In this document: positions 9,234 to 17,306 of the stretch, in pieces
How the letters are laid out: each line of letters begins with the position of its first letter
Position numbering within the stretch: position 1 is the first letter of the stretch
DNA from: a virus
Virus record (IMG/VR): IMGVR_UViG_3300025110_000071
Location: 1-31,477 of that record
DNA length: 31,477 nt
Strand: one strand, 5' to 3'
The notes under the pieces: generated by a model
Database searches by the model: none
Seen by the model: only the letters and a program-made list of their open reading frames with translations
What the model was told of the DNA's origin: nothing
Program-made: the position numbers and the translations under genes

Positions 9234-10217
9234 ATGGTAATGGATACGATGAACCCCTTTAGTCAGACCCCCGGACAGCCCTTGGCGACTCAGACAAGCC
9301 AAGAAATGCGGCACCTAGCAGCGAACTCACAGGTGCCTCTGGCTCAGTTGCAACAGATAGCGCAAGCACAGACGATGATGCAGGATGCTGCTATACAGAG
9401 ACACATCGAGATACCCAAGGTCAATTTCTACCCTTCAAACCACGCTAACCCGAAGAAGGCGAGGAGGACTGATATCCGGCAAGCATACAAGTTACTCGCC
9501 CCTACTAAGAGGAGCGTCTTCTCACCTAGGAGGTATTGGTTCGGGGGCAAGTATGCCTTCGTGGGGGATGCTACACGATGCTGTGTCGATGGTTGTGATA
9601 TCGATGAACTGCTCCGCGCAGCAGGTAACGTCTACGAGATGATAAAGGACGAGGACACTGGCGAGTCCTTGTATGACGTGTACTTCAAAGACCCAGTCAC
9701 TGGTGCCCCTCAAGCCTTCCAAGCACGAGAGAAGGTAACAGGTGGGAGGTTGCTTCGAGCCACTTACTGCCCTGAGCATCTCCACCTCTATCACCTCCTC
9801 ACCAAGTGGGAGAGGGCCGAGCAGGAAGAGGAGAGTGGGAGCACTAGCAGTCTCAAGACAAAACTGAACAAAGGGGTGTCGATGGTGACAGTCCCAGTCA
9901 CGGGCTTCGCCATGAAGGATAACACCCCTCCTCAATTAGCCCCTTACGAGCCCTTCTTCAACATGCTGAAGCAGGATAACATCCCAGTCGTTCGCATCAA
10001 GGATGCGATGAAGAGGGACAAGCAGGTGATAGTCATATTCGACATGGACCAATTCCAGACTGGCTCTAACACCCGTCTCTTGACAGATGCTGAGATGAGT
10101 GCACCACCTTTGCCTACTGAGAGCGCTACTACGAATACGATGGGGCTCGCGGAACTGTTAAGCCAGACCGCTCCTCCCCCTGTGTCAGAGGAGTCTGTAG
10201 ACGAGGTGGTAGAATGA
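9234..10217 (+). CDS. Unrecognised protein with a treble-clef-like zinc site
   Basis: A 327-residue protein, start ATG 9234, four bases after the GTPase stop and preceded by GGTGA. The first 60 residues are Gln/Ala-rich and probably disordered or helical. The central part (about 60-190) is a compact domain with C116, C117 and C121 at one end and C179-PEH-182 with H184 and H187 at the other, a pattern suited to one zinc ion. The following segment is acidic, and a beta-rich stretch around 275 (KQVIVIFDMD) precedes a Pro/Ser/Thr-rich tail. I do not recognise the family. Its stop overlaps the next start by four bases, so it belongs to the GTPase cluster by transcription and translation. Confidence 0.75.
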   Translation: MVMDTMNPFSQTPGQPLATQTSQEMRHLAANSQVPLAQLQQIAQAQTMMQDAAIQRHIEIPKVNFYPSNHANPKKARRTDIRQAYKLLAPTKRSVFSPRRYWFGGKYAFVGDATRCCVDGCDIDELLRAAGNVYEMIKDEDTGESLYDVYFKDPVTGAPQAFQAREKVTGGRLLRATYCPEHLHLYHLLTKWERAEQEEESGSTSSLKTKLNKGVSMVTVPVTGFAMKDNTPPQLAPYEPFFNMLKQDNIPVVRIKDAMKRDKQVIVIFDMDQFQTGSNTRLLTDAEMSAPPLPTESATTNTMGLAELLSQTAPPPVSEESVDEVVE

Positions 10218-10843
10218 GCGGTTTATTCGGTTCATCTAATGACATGCCCAACACCCTCTCTCTGGGTCTACCCAACAATCAGCAGTCCCTACCCATGCAG
10301 AATTACGGGCAGCAGAACATGATGGGTTACCCTCAGCAGCAATATGACAACACTGGCGCTGCGATGGGTGCCGGTTTCATGGGTGCTATGGGTATGAACC
10401 CAGCAGCACCAATGGCTCCACCCTCTGACCTAGAGGTAATGGCTGCTTTGATACAAACGAGTGCTCCAGTAGATAGATGGTTCTCCGGTCCTAACATGCA
10501 GACGCTAGTCTCTCTCATGTACAAGGTCAGCAGTCTTGCGACCATTGACGTTCTCAAGAACGCCAAGATAGTGGAGGATTCCGATGGGAACATGGGTTTC
10601 GACTTCTCAGGTTTCTCTGGAGCGCCCACTGTGGATAGCGTGACCATGGAATCCAACACCTTGCAGACTGCAGCGCAGGCTCAAGTGAATGCAGCGCATC
10701 AGCAGCAGCAGGCCATCCTCAATATGGTGCAGCAGAATATGATGAGCGGTGCCTTGAGTGCAGCCATGGCTAACCCCGGCATGATGGAGAGCGTTGGGAG
10801 TGGAGTCGGAAGCGTCTTCAGAAGCATGATGGGGGTGAGATGA
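10214..10843 (+). CDS. Met/Gln/Gly-rich low-complexity protein
   Basis: This 209-residue protein begins at ATG 10214, inside the last four bases of the upstream gene. The N-terminal 75 residues are low complexity, rich in Met, Gln, Asn, Gly and Pro (QQNMMGYPQQQYDN). A more ordered middle (about 75-150) contains hydrophobic helices. It is followed by a Gln/Ala/Met helix (QQQQAILNMVQQNMMSG) and a Gly/Ser-Met tail. No membrane helix or catalytic motif is clear. Similar Met-rich composition recurs in the 183-residue protein upstream and in the portal C terminus, which hints at a shared interaction preference, but I cannot name a family. Confidence 0.7.
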   Translation: MSGLFGSSNDMPNTLSLGLPNNQQSLPMQNYGQQNMMGYPQQQYDNTGAAMGAGFMGAMGMNPAAPMAPPSDLEVMAALIQTSAPVDRWFSGPNMQTLVSLMYKVSSLATIDVLKNAKIVEDSDGNMGFDFSGFSGAPTVDSVTMESNTLQTAAQAQVNAAHQQQQAILNMVQQNMMSGALSAAMANPGMMESVGSGVGSVFRSMMGVR

Positions 10844-11085
10844 TGCCTATGGATACTTTGAACGATATGATGTACGGCATGTACGACATGACTCAGATAA
10901 AGAAGTCATCTCTCATAGACATGATAATGGTGCAAGTCCTCAGCCTCACACTAGGGGCGTTCCTGCTAATCGCCTACTCCGCTTATGACATGAATCAGAC
11001 TGAGTTGATGTACTCAATGGGAATCCTCTTCAGCAGCATGCTCCTCACCGGGACTGTCTACAAGCGTCTCGGGGACAAAGCCTGA
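10840..11085 (+). CDS. Small two-helix membrane protein
   Basis: An 81-residue protein starting at ATG 10840 (a second ATG follows at once), overlapping the previous stop and preceded by GGGGGTGAG. Two hydrophobic segments lie at about 27-48 and 54-74, linked by a short polar turn (DMNQTE), giving a hairpin topology with a short basic tail (YKRLGDK). The N-terminal 20 residues are rich in Met and Tyr. Size and topology would fit a holin or a small virion membrane protein, but there is no decisive motif. The last 72 bases are overlapped by the convergent minus-strand gene. Confidence 0.65.
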   Translation: MMPMDTLNDMMYGMYDMTQIKKSSLIDMIMVQVLSLTLGAFLLIAYSAYDMNQTELMYSMGILFSSMLLTGTVYKRLGDKA

Positions 11086-11355
11086 CCAGCGTCCTATGGG
11101 GCATTCGCTACTCTTCAGTTTAGCCTTGTATCGAATGTAACAGCCGCATAGGTCACAGCGAGTGCCATGCCTGTACTCGCAAGTCTCGCACTGGCTCATG
11201 CGGAAACTCCTCTCCTCGTCCTCGCAGTGGTTCATTCTGACGATGTCCTTCGCTGCTTTCGCTAGGTCCTCTAATGTCTGCTTCGTCAAAGGCACTCCAC
11301 CTACTTTTTTCGCACGCCCCAAACGAAAGGGCTTAGAGCGCGGACCCCGTCTCAC
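11014..11355 (-). CDS. Cys-rich zinc protein of marine phage type
   Basis: Read from GTG 11355 to TGA at 11014-11016, this is 113 residues. The core is C56-x2-C59-x7-C67-x2-CGC72-x12-C85-PIGRW. This CxxC...CxxCGC...CPxGxW signature is seen in small zinc proteins of many marine tailed phages, which is why I accept a gene opposite to its neighbours; function is unknown. The start is uncertain. GTG 11355 keeps a plausible helical lead (LTKQTLEDLAKAAKDIVR) of the kind family members carry, but has no ribosome site. ATG 11199 is preceded by GGAGAGGAG at seven bases and would give 61 residues that still contain the whole Cys core. Its 3' end runs 72 bases into the convergent membrane-protein gene. 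Confidence 0.6.
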   Translation of the reverse strand: MRRGPRSKPFRLGRAKKVGGVPLTKQTLEDLAKAAKDIVRMNHCEDEERSFRMSQCETCEYRHGTRCDLCGCYIRYKAKLKSSECPIGRWSGFVPETLVDSPGEEHAAEEDSH

Positions 11356-11365
11356 GCCTTGTGAG
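11351..11365. repeat. Inverted repeat between divergent starts
   Basis: CTCAC (11351-11355) and GTGAG (11361-11365) form a perfect 5-bp inverted repeat around a 5-base spacer. The two arms hold the divergent GTG start codons of the minus-strand zinc protein and the + strand zinc/HTH protein. It could be an operator for the HTH protein, or simply a result of two genes both starting GTGAG. Confidence 0.25.
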
Positions 11366-12041
11366 TGGACGCGTTACACGTCAATCTTGCGCTTTCTGTC
11401 AACACGGAGAGCGCGATGAACTGGAGGAGGGCTTACTCCAAGGTTCCATCATCCCGAAGATGCTCGATAAGGACATGGGATGGCGAGAAGGCACCGCGGA
11501 CCGCCATTTCAGAAATCACATGGGGGAGTTCCATATGGGTTCCAATAGCGATTGCGTCCTCTGCACTCACCCAGAGAGGGCTGAAGTGGAGCAGGCTTAC
11601 TTCACAGGTGGTATGAACAGCGAGGCCATTGCGGAGATAATCGGATGTAGCGAGTCGACCGTGTACCATCATCTCAAACACCATCTCAAACCCCTAGTCC
11701 AGAAGAGCGCGGCTGACATAGTCTCGATTGCAACAGGGAAGGAGATGGATATGATGCGGAGCAATCTGGAGAGGGTCAATGGTGAACTCGACCTGTTCCT
11801 AGATGATGCTGATAGGAACGACCCTGCATACATCAAGAATCTAGTGAGCCTGCATAAGGAGGTCCGTGATACCCTCACCACCATGGTGAGATTCCAAGAG
11901 AAGGCCATGGGTGATAACAACCAGATGATACAGGCGGACACCGTCAACATATTGAAGGTGGAACTAGCCAAGGAATCACCAGATGTGTGGAAGAGGGTCC
12001 GTGCTAAGTTACTCGAGGAGGATGAGCCCATTGAATCATGA
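11361..12041 (+). CDS. Duplicated zinc/HTH protein, candidate terminase small subunit
   Basis: A 226-residue protein from GTG 11361. The N-terminal 110 residues hold two copies of one unit. The first has C10-x2-C13-xHGERDELEE and ends with H49-x3-H53. The second has C65-x2-C68-THPERAEVEQ and ends with H103/H104 and H107/H108. In the second, residues 86-108 read as a helix-turn-helix (SEAIAEIIGCSESTVYHHL). Each unit can bind one zinc through two Cys and two His and present an HTH to DNA. From 115 on the protein is helical and charged, suggesting an oligomerising coiled coil. DNA-binding N terminus plus helical C terminus, and a position upstream of the large terminase, fit a terminase small subunit. 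A transcription regulator is the main alternative. No ribosome site precedes the GTG, so a near-leaderless message is possible. Confidence 0.65.
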   Translation: MSGRVTRQSCAFCQHGERDELEEGLLQGSIIPKMLDKDMGWREGTADRHFRNHMGEFHMGSNSDCVLCTHPERAEVEQAYFTGGMNSEAIAEIIGCSESTVYHHLKHHLKPLVQKSAADIVSIATGKEMDMMRSNLERVNGELDLFLDDADRNDPAYIKNLVSLHKEVRDTLTTMVRFQEKAMGDNNQMIQADTVNILKVELAKESPDVWKRVRAKLLEEDEPIES

Positions 12042-12477
12042 TAAACTGAGCACTGTGGAGACTCCAGTGAGCGAATTGCTCTGTGCTGATTTGAAGATGT
12101 CCAGCATACTGAGAGACTCAGGCCCTCTTCACGCCAAGGAGATGCCCTTCTTCATGTCCCTTCTCGATGATGTCATCAATAGGTGGTACTCAGCAATCGG
12201 GCAGATGAACAAGGGGATATACTCCTCATATCATGAAGACATCGGATTGGTCTCCACTCTGAGGTTCACCTTCGACAAGTTCTTGAGATGTGATGACGAG
12301 GGGACCTTCCCCATACGCAAGGAGTTGTACGACGTCTGCCATCTGGTCATCAAGGTCATAGACAAGATGGCTAATGTCTTCTCAGGTCCTGACGAACTGA
12401 GGGATTTCTATCATAATATAAGCAGTCGTCTCCTTGGTACCTTGGAGAGCATACCGGAGGGTGAGAATGGCTGGTAA
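12022..12477 (+). CDS. Unrecognised helical protein
   Basis: I place the start at ATG 12022, just behind GAGGAGG and overlapping the end of the preceding gene, giving 151 residues. An in-frame ATG at 11983 with an AAGGA upstream would add 13 residues but overlaps its neighbour by 59 bases. The product is predicted mostly helical with alternating hydrophobic and charged residues (for example FFMSLLDDVINRWYSAIG and DVCHLVIKVIDKMANVF), with no membrane helix, Cys cluster or enzyme motif. It lies between the candidate small terminase and a basic protein, and overlaps the latter by 11 bases. I do not recognise a family; a packaging accessory or head-related protein is only a guess from position. 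Confidence 0.7.
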   Translation: MSPLNHDKLSTVETPVSELLCADLKMSSILRDSGPLHAKEMPFFMSLLDDVINRWYSAIGQMNKGIYSSYHEDIGLVSTLRFTFDKFLRCDDEGTFPIRKELYDVCHLVIKVIDKMANVFSGPDELRDFYHNISSRLLGTLESIPEGENGW

Positions 12478-13771
12478 GATTCTCGTCAAGAACGCAGGGG
12501 GTGGTCTTCGAGGCTCTACCTCAGGTCTCCGTTTCAATCCAAGGGAGGCTCCTGAGTTCGTGGAGGAAGACCGTACTTATGCTCGTGGGGATGAGCCTGA
12601 GAAGAAGGTACTGGAGGAGGAGAAGAAGCAGAGGGAGAGAAAGCATCGCCATGCACAGATTGCTGGTTTGCAGCATCTCTCCCTGACGTCGAAGAAGAGA
12701 AGCAAGGCTCGGAGCGATGATGCTCGCAATGACGAGGAACTGTCTGAGTTGACAGGTCCTGCTAGTAGCACTGGTTACCCGTTGGACGTGGCGACAGGCG
12801 CTAAGACGGGGGGCGGGTCAGCCATGGGTGGCAACCCAGTCAATATCATGACTAGCAATGAGAGGATATCCCCCTTCGATGTACTCAGGAAGAACGTGTT
12901 CGAGCGGAAGAAGGACTCCTTGCCTCTGAGGGTGGACAAGCCCTTCCAGTCTACCATGGGCCGGCCCGGGGTGATGACCGAGCGACCCAAGGATGAGACC
13001 ACTGAGACTTCCAAGTTCAGGGCAGACCCTAGTAAGAGGCGTGGGAAACTCAGAGTCTTCGGTCGCTATCCCGGTAAGCATAGTATGATTTCAGCCCTTG
13101 CTAAGAGAACAGTCGCTGCGCTCAAGCACAGTATCGGTAACAGGATGACCCAACTCAGAATGAGGGGTACTGGGAAACCGAAGATAAGTCATGACCCCAG
13201 ACAAGTCAACTCCTCCATACTCTACCAAGACAGTCAGAGAAGGCTGCCAGTTGCAGACGTGAGCCCCAATATCCCCTTCCAGACGGGCAAGAGGGAGAAA
13301 AATCTGAATCACAGTGGCAGGGGAAGGAGTTTCTATCGTAAGGTAGGGAATCTGATACCTAGGAAGCCACCTGTGCCTATGGGTATAGGTCACTCGAAGG
13401 GGATATCATCCCCCATAGCACCTCAAAAGGGTCCTAAACTGGGAGCGCATATGAATTTCGGCAGCCTCTTCGGAAGTAGCCCGAAACCGATGTTCAAGTC
13501 CTTCGATTTGATAAACAAAGCGCAACTATCACAGTCAGACATATCAGAGTTCAAATGGCTGATAAGGGAACTTCGCAGGGTACTGCGCGGAGGTTTGTTC
13601 TCGAAGGGTACAGAGGATGCAGAGCATGATGAAGAGCGACCCACTCCCAATGCACATCGCCTCACTACGTCCAACCCAACCGGAGCCACAGAGACAGACC
13701 CAGATGACGACCCCCGTTACTGGGGCGCTCATCCCATAGGCCTGCTAGTCGCTAGAAGGGGGCATATGTGA
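12467..13771 (+). CDS. Basic, low-complexity unrecognised protein
   Basis: I choose ATG 12467 because GGAGG ends six bases upstream; an ATG 33 bases earlier lacks this. That gives 434 residues. The protein is strikingly basic and rich in Gly, Ser, Pro and Arg/Lys, with an early charged helix (EEEKKQRERKHRHAQIAG) and many short basic-proline stretches such as RKPPVPMGIGHSKG. An ordered helical piece is visible near residue 340 (SEFKWLIRELRRVLRGG). The tail is acidic. This composition fits a nucleic-acid-binding, largely disordered virion protein, for example one packaged with the DNA, but no family signature supports a name. Confidence 0.7.
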   Translation: MAGKILVKNAGGGLRGSTSGLRFNPREAPEFVEEDRTYARGDEPEKKVLEEEKKQRERKHRHAQIAGLQHLSLTSKKRSKARSDDARNDEELSELTGPASSTGYPLDVATGAKTGGGSAMGGNPVNIMTSNERISPFDVLRKNVFERKKDSLPLRVDKPFQSTMGRPGVMTERPKDETTETSKFRADPSKRRGKLRVFGRYPGKHSMISALAKRTVAALKHSIGNRMTQLRMRGTGKPKISHDPRQVNSSILYQDSQRRLPVADVSPNIPFQTGKREKNLNHSGRGRSFYRKVGNLIPRKPPVPMGIGHSKGISSPIAPQKGPKLGAHMNFGSLFGSSPKPMFKSFDLINKAQLSQSDISEFKWLIRELRRVLRGGLFSKGTEDAEHDEERPTPNAHRLTTSNPTGATETDPDDDPRYWGAHPIGLLVARRGHM

Positions 13772-15396
13772 TGGAACAAGTAATACTGAAAGGGCAAGGA
13801 GTGACCTACGATGACCCTGAGTCTGGGGAGCGTATGTTAATGTCATTCCCTGACCCTGAGGGGATGACTCCTGATGGGCTGAGCCATGCTGAAATCAACC
13901 CCTTCTTCATTCACCCCAAGACAGGTCAATTGCTCGACCAGAGCAAGTTCCCGCATCGTTGGCCGATAGAGGGGTTGGCTCATAGTGCGGCTCTCGACAT
14001 AATGAAGAATGCCAAATTCGCCGGTCTCACTCCAGAAAGCGCCTTGAGAATCGCTAAAATCTGGCTCAACAAATCAGTGGATATGTTCAATAAGGAAATG
14101 AGGGAGAACGGCGATGCTGCTCACGCCCTACCTCACTACTTCGATGAGAATGGGAACATAAACCCAGATTGGGCCAGAGTGAACTACGGTAGTTACCAAC
14201 CGAAGGCCACCCCTACTCATCAGAGACAGACCAAGAATGCCGATGGTGTCGTCACTTTTCACACCAACAGTCACTCAGTTAAGGTGAATGGTCAGGACTT
14301 GGGCTTCTTCCCAGAGAGTGGAGCCTTCCCCACTTGGGCTTTCTTCAAGCAGTTGATGGACACCTACAGGGTAGGTAGTAGCACCGTTCTGAAACCCCAT
14401 GTCGACCCACAGGAGATGGTCATTGGCAATAATGGCGAAAAGGGACCTGTGACGAGGCATCTCAAGACTTGGGCTGCCCCTATGGGAGAGTACGGTATGA
14501 CTGAAGGTGAAAGAGGGCAGCGTGAGATGCTCCATGTCGACCAAATCATCGCTGGCCTAGACCCTCTCTTCTTCTATGGTAAGAAGGAGGGTGAGTACTC
14601 ACCGGACGCTGCTAGCAATCTGCAATCCCTAGGACTGACACCTGAACTCTCCTCTGCTGTAGCCCAGTCTGCAGTAGGCTCCTTCTTCAATCGTGACGCT
14701 CCCAAAGGAGGCACTGATGCTATCTCGACAGTAATGAGGCATCTGACAGAGAGGATAATGCAGCAGACTGGCATGTCCGCAGAGCAAATTCAATCATGGT
14801 CGCAGAAGTACGTGCGAGCCTATCAAGCGACAGGTATCGAGGAGCGTAACATACATCATGACAGTTCCACTGCACTCATGCAGGCACTGGCCATGTCAGA
14901 GGTGGCCCGGCAGGCCAATGCACATACTCCTGATGGTCCATCACCTGCTAGGATGGCATTACGTGGGTTGAGTGGTGGAGTCGAAGCACCTCGGCTGATG
15001 CCGAAGGAGGCCCCTGTGCGTTCCACTGACCTGAGCCATATCCGCGGTGAGATGGAAGTACCTGCCTATCTACCACTCCAGCCTTCGTTGGTCGAGCAAC
15101 CTAGCATAGGTCCGGGGAGGTCTGACGGGGAAGCATACGGGTCTGATGTCAGAACCTCCCAAGACAACATCTCGCAACTCATGGAGCATCTGCAGATAGC
15201 CGATGCTCGTTTGGATGATAGCATAATGAAGGAAGTCTCCGAGGTGCATGGGGAGGCCATCCTCCAGAGCAAGTTCGGCCTGTCCTCTCGTGACATCACC
15301 CTCATTAAATCCGCCCGGGGCGATTGGGACCGCCTCGCGAAAACTCTAATGGTGACACCCCGTGTCGTCAAGGTAGTGAAACTCTCGTTGAGGTGA
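13771..15396 (+). CDS. Unrecognised protein with HTH-like C terminus
   Basis: ATG 13771 overlaps the preceding TGA by one base (TGATG); a GTG three bases earlier is the only other close option. The product has 541 residues. The N-terminal 130 residues are ordered and mixed helical (NKSVDMFNKEMRENG); the middle has beta-like and His-containing stretches; residues 390-460 are Pro/Ser-rich and probably flexible. The last 40 residues (SSRDITLIKSARGDWDRLAK, then MVTPRVVKVV) look like a helix-turn-helix, with a Gly-Asp-Trp turn and a recognition-type helix. Position between the candidate small terminase and the large terminase would suit a packaging accessory that touches DNA, but that is inference. 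No catalytic motif seen. Confidence 0.7.
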   Translation: MEQVILKGQGVTYDDPESGERMLMSFPDPEGMTPDGLSHAEINPFFIHPKTGQLLDQSKFPHRWPIEGLAHSAALDIMKNAKFAGLTPESALRIAKIWLNKSVDMFNKEMRENGDAAHALPHYFDENGNINPDWARVNYGSYQPKATPTHQRQTKNADGVVTFHTNSHSVKVNGQDLGFFPESGAFPTWAFFKQLMDTYRVGSSTVLKPHVDPQEMVIGNNGEKGPVTRHLKTWAAPMGEYGMTEGERGQREMLHVDQIIAGLDPLFFYGKKEGEYSPDAASNLQSLGLTPELSSAVAQSAVGSFFNRDAPKGGTDAISTVMRHLTERIMQQTGMSAEQIQSWSQKYVRAYQATGIEERNIHHDSSTALMQALAMSEVARQANAHTPDGPSPARMALRGLSGGVEAPRLMPKEAPVRSTDLSHIRGEMEVPAYLPLQPSLVEQPSIGPGRSDGEAYGSDVRTSQDNISQLMEHLQIADARLDDSIMKEVSEVHGEAILQSKFGLSSRDITLIKSARGDWDRLAKTLMVTPRVVKVVKLSLR

Positions 15397-17306
15397 TTTG
15401 GGTGGCAGGGGATTTTGGTTTTGAGGTCTCTCGCATTGCCTATGGCGACCAGTTTGCAGTCCTCAAGGAAATGGCTCTCACTGGCGCAACGTCGCAGGAC
15501 TACGCTCACGTCTTCTTTGACGTGGGCCATAGCATCCTGAAAGAGAGGGAGGGTGACAGGACTGTCGTCAATACCGATTTGGAGGGTGCATTGAACTTCC
15601 CGGGAGCACATGGCTCCAAGGAGAATATACAGGCTAGGAAGAGATGGTTGCGGAGCCAACCGCATTTGTACGACCGTGAGACAGATACGTACAAGCACCC
15701 TCAGATGTCAGAGGTAGCAAAACCCGGCCTGATGGACCGATTCTCTAGGTATCTGGCAGACAGGAAAGGCAAGAAGGCAGCCAAGAAGGAGACTGAGCGA
15801 CAAGCGAAGTTGAAGCAAGAGATGTATGGGCAGGCAATAGAGGCCTTGCAGCACTTGGGCAGTAACAAGGATATCTCGCACAACCATCTACAGGAAGTCA
15901 TTAACATGATGCAGTGGATGCATCTCGGTGAGGGAGGTGGGCTTGACCAAGAGCAGTCAGAAAGCGGGCAGCAAACCCTCGAGCAAGCGCCACCCCCTGT
16001 GGAGGAACAAGTTGGGGACGGTGATTACGACGGTCTGAATAGTCGTGAGAGAAGAGAGATGCACCAGTCTGCAGCGGACCTGCACATGGCTACGAATCCT
16101 CCGAAAGCATCATCGGAGATTAGCGATTCTGATGAAGAAGGTCTTGAGGCCGCTGCTGAGGAAATACAGCAGGCCGCTGCAGAAGGAGGGGAGGACATCA
16201 CTGAAGAGGAGGCCCTTGAGATAGCATGGCACGCCCTCCATGAGACGAAGTACAGCACAGGTGGTGAGTTGGACTTCCTCCATCACCACTGGCCCTATTC
16301 CACGGCGGGAATGCCAGAGGGCGTAGAGGGTTTCCCGACACAAGGAGAGGGGTCCCAGAGGACCAATTTCTGGTCTAAGAACAACTTCCCCTTACTAGGG
16401 CTGAACCCTGAAGGGAAGAGAGTGATTTACAACCCAGTCGCAGAGATGTTCCGCGGGGATGAGGATGCCAGCCACCATTGGATGGACGCCCTCCGTGCGG
16501 CGGGGGTGTCGGCTACTGGACACGGTCAGAAGGGCAAGGGGGCAGCGAGAGCACCTCATGGAGCGAGGTTACTAATGACTAGAATGCTCGAGAATCAGGC
16601 TAATACCGGAAAAGACCTTCTCGCATCCGGTGAGAACGGCGAGGTCGATTGGGACCACTTCGCTAGCGAGTTGGAAGCAGCCAAGCAATTCTGGGCGTCC
16701 GACCCCTATGGCATCGGAGAGAGATTCTCCCTCGACACTCTCACTGGGTCAAGGGGGCCGGACAAGACAGACAGACAGACTCCGCAGTTGGGTCACTTCT
16801 CAAGAGGACAGGGTGGTGAGTTGAGAGATTGGGTCGGTAAGATACTCCCCCACTGGATGGGACAGCAATGGATGACTGGAGAGGGTGGCCCATTGGAGAT
16901 GGCTGGCCTCACCCCGGAAAACCATGGTCAATTCACGGAGAGCATGGGCAAGCGTCACGTTCTAGAGGAGGATAAGAGGAAAGCGAGCCGGACTCCTACG
17001 GGAACGGGTAATTATGCTACTGCTGGAACTGAGGGTGGAAATGTGGTTATCGACCAAAACAAGGTTAACGAAGCGGCGGGAGGGCCGGATACAGGGACGA
17101 TGACCGAGGGTCCTAGCCCGTGTGAGATACAAATGCCGGGGTGTCAGGGTAACGCTACTGGTCTAGATGCATCAGGAGTGTTACACACATGTGAGTCATG
17201 CAAAAACGCCTTGGGAGGAGATAGTACCATAGCGGCCGGAGAACCACACCTCGAACTGGACCCGTTCAACTTAGCATGGGGGCGTCTACTCAAAGGGCGT
17301 GATTGA
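15393..17306 (+). CDS. Unrecognised protein with C-terminal zinc knuckle
   Basis: I start it at GTG 15393, whose last two bases sit inside the preceding TGA; an earlier in-frame ATG at 15324 would need a 73-base overlap. This gives 637 residues. The N-terminal 100 residues form a compact domain (VIWVAGDFGFEV, then DYAHVFFDVGHSIL). A basic region follows (ADRKGKKAAKKETERQAKLK), then a long acidic helical section rich in Glu, Ala and Gln. A central ordered part contains many His and Trp residues (ELDFLHHHWPYS). Near the end C577-x6-C584-x15-C600-x2-C603 makes a probable zinc site. Family unknown. The stop overlaps the terminase start by four bases, so it is co-translated with the packaging motor and may be a packaging or head component. 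Confidence 0.72.
   Translation: MIWVAGDFGFEVSRIAYGDQFAVLKEMALTGATSQDYAHVFFDVGHSILKEREGDRTVVNTDLEGALNFPGAHGSKENIQARKRWLRSQPHLYDRETDTYKHPQMSEVAKPGLMDRFSRYLADRKGKKAAKKETERQAKLKQEMYGQAIEALQHLGSNKDISHNHLQEVINMMQWMHLGEGGGLDQEQSESGQQTLEQAPPPVEEQVGDGDYDGLNSRERREMHQSAADLHMATNPPKASSEISDSDEEGLEAAAEEIQQAAAEGGEDITEEEALEIAWHALHETKYSTGGELDFLHHHWPYSTAGMPEGVEGFPTQGEGSQRTNFWSKNNFPLLGLNPEGKRVIYNPVAEMFRGDEDASHHWMDALRAAGVSATGHGQKGKGAARAPHGARLLMTRMLENQANTGKDLLASGENGEVDWDHFASELEAAKQFWASDPYGIGERFSLDTLTGSRGPDKTDRQTPQLGHFSRGQGGELRDWVGKILPHWMGQQWMTGEGGPLEMAGLTPENHGQFTESMGKRHVLEEDKRKASRTPTGTGNYATAGTEGGNVVIDQNKVNEAAGGPDTGTMTEGPSPCEIQMPGCQGNATGLDASGVLHTCESCKNALGGDSTIAAGEPHLELDPFNLAWGRLLKGRD

Noticed and set aside
8488-9234. 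A 248-codon + strand frame overlapping the whole GTPase gene
   Set aside because: It is extremely rich in Arg, Gly and Gln and has no known motif, while the other frame has every GTPase signature. Codon composition of the GTPase explains the open frame.
15066-15698. A 210-codon minus-strand frame across the junction of two + strand genes
   Set aside because: No recognisable motif, no ribosome site, and both + strand genes continue through it with matching overlap of stop and start.
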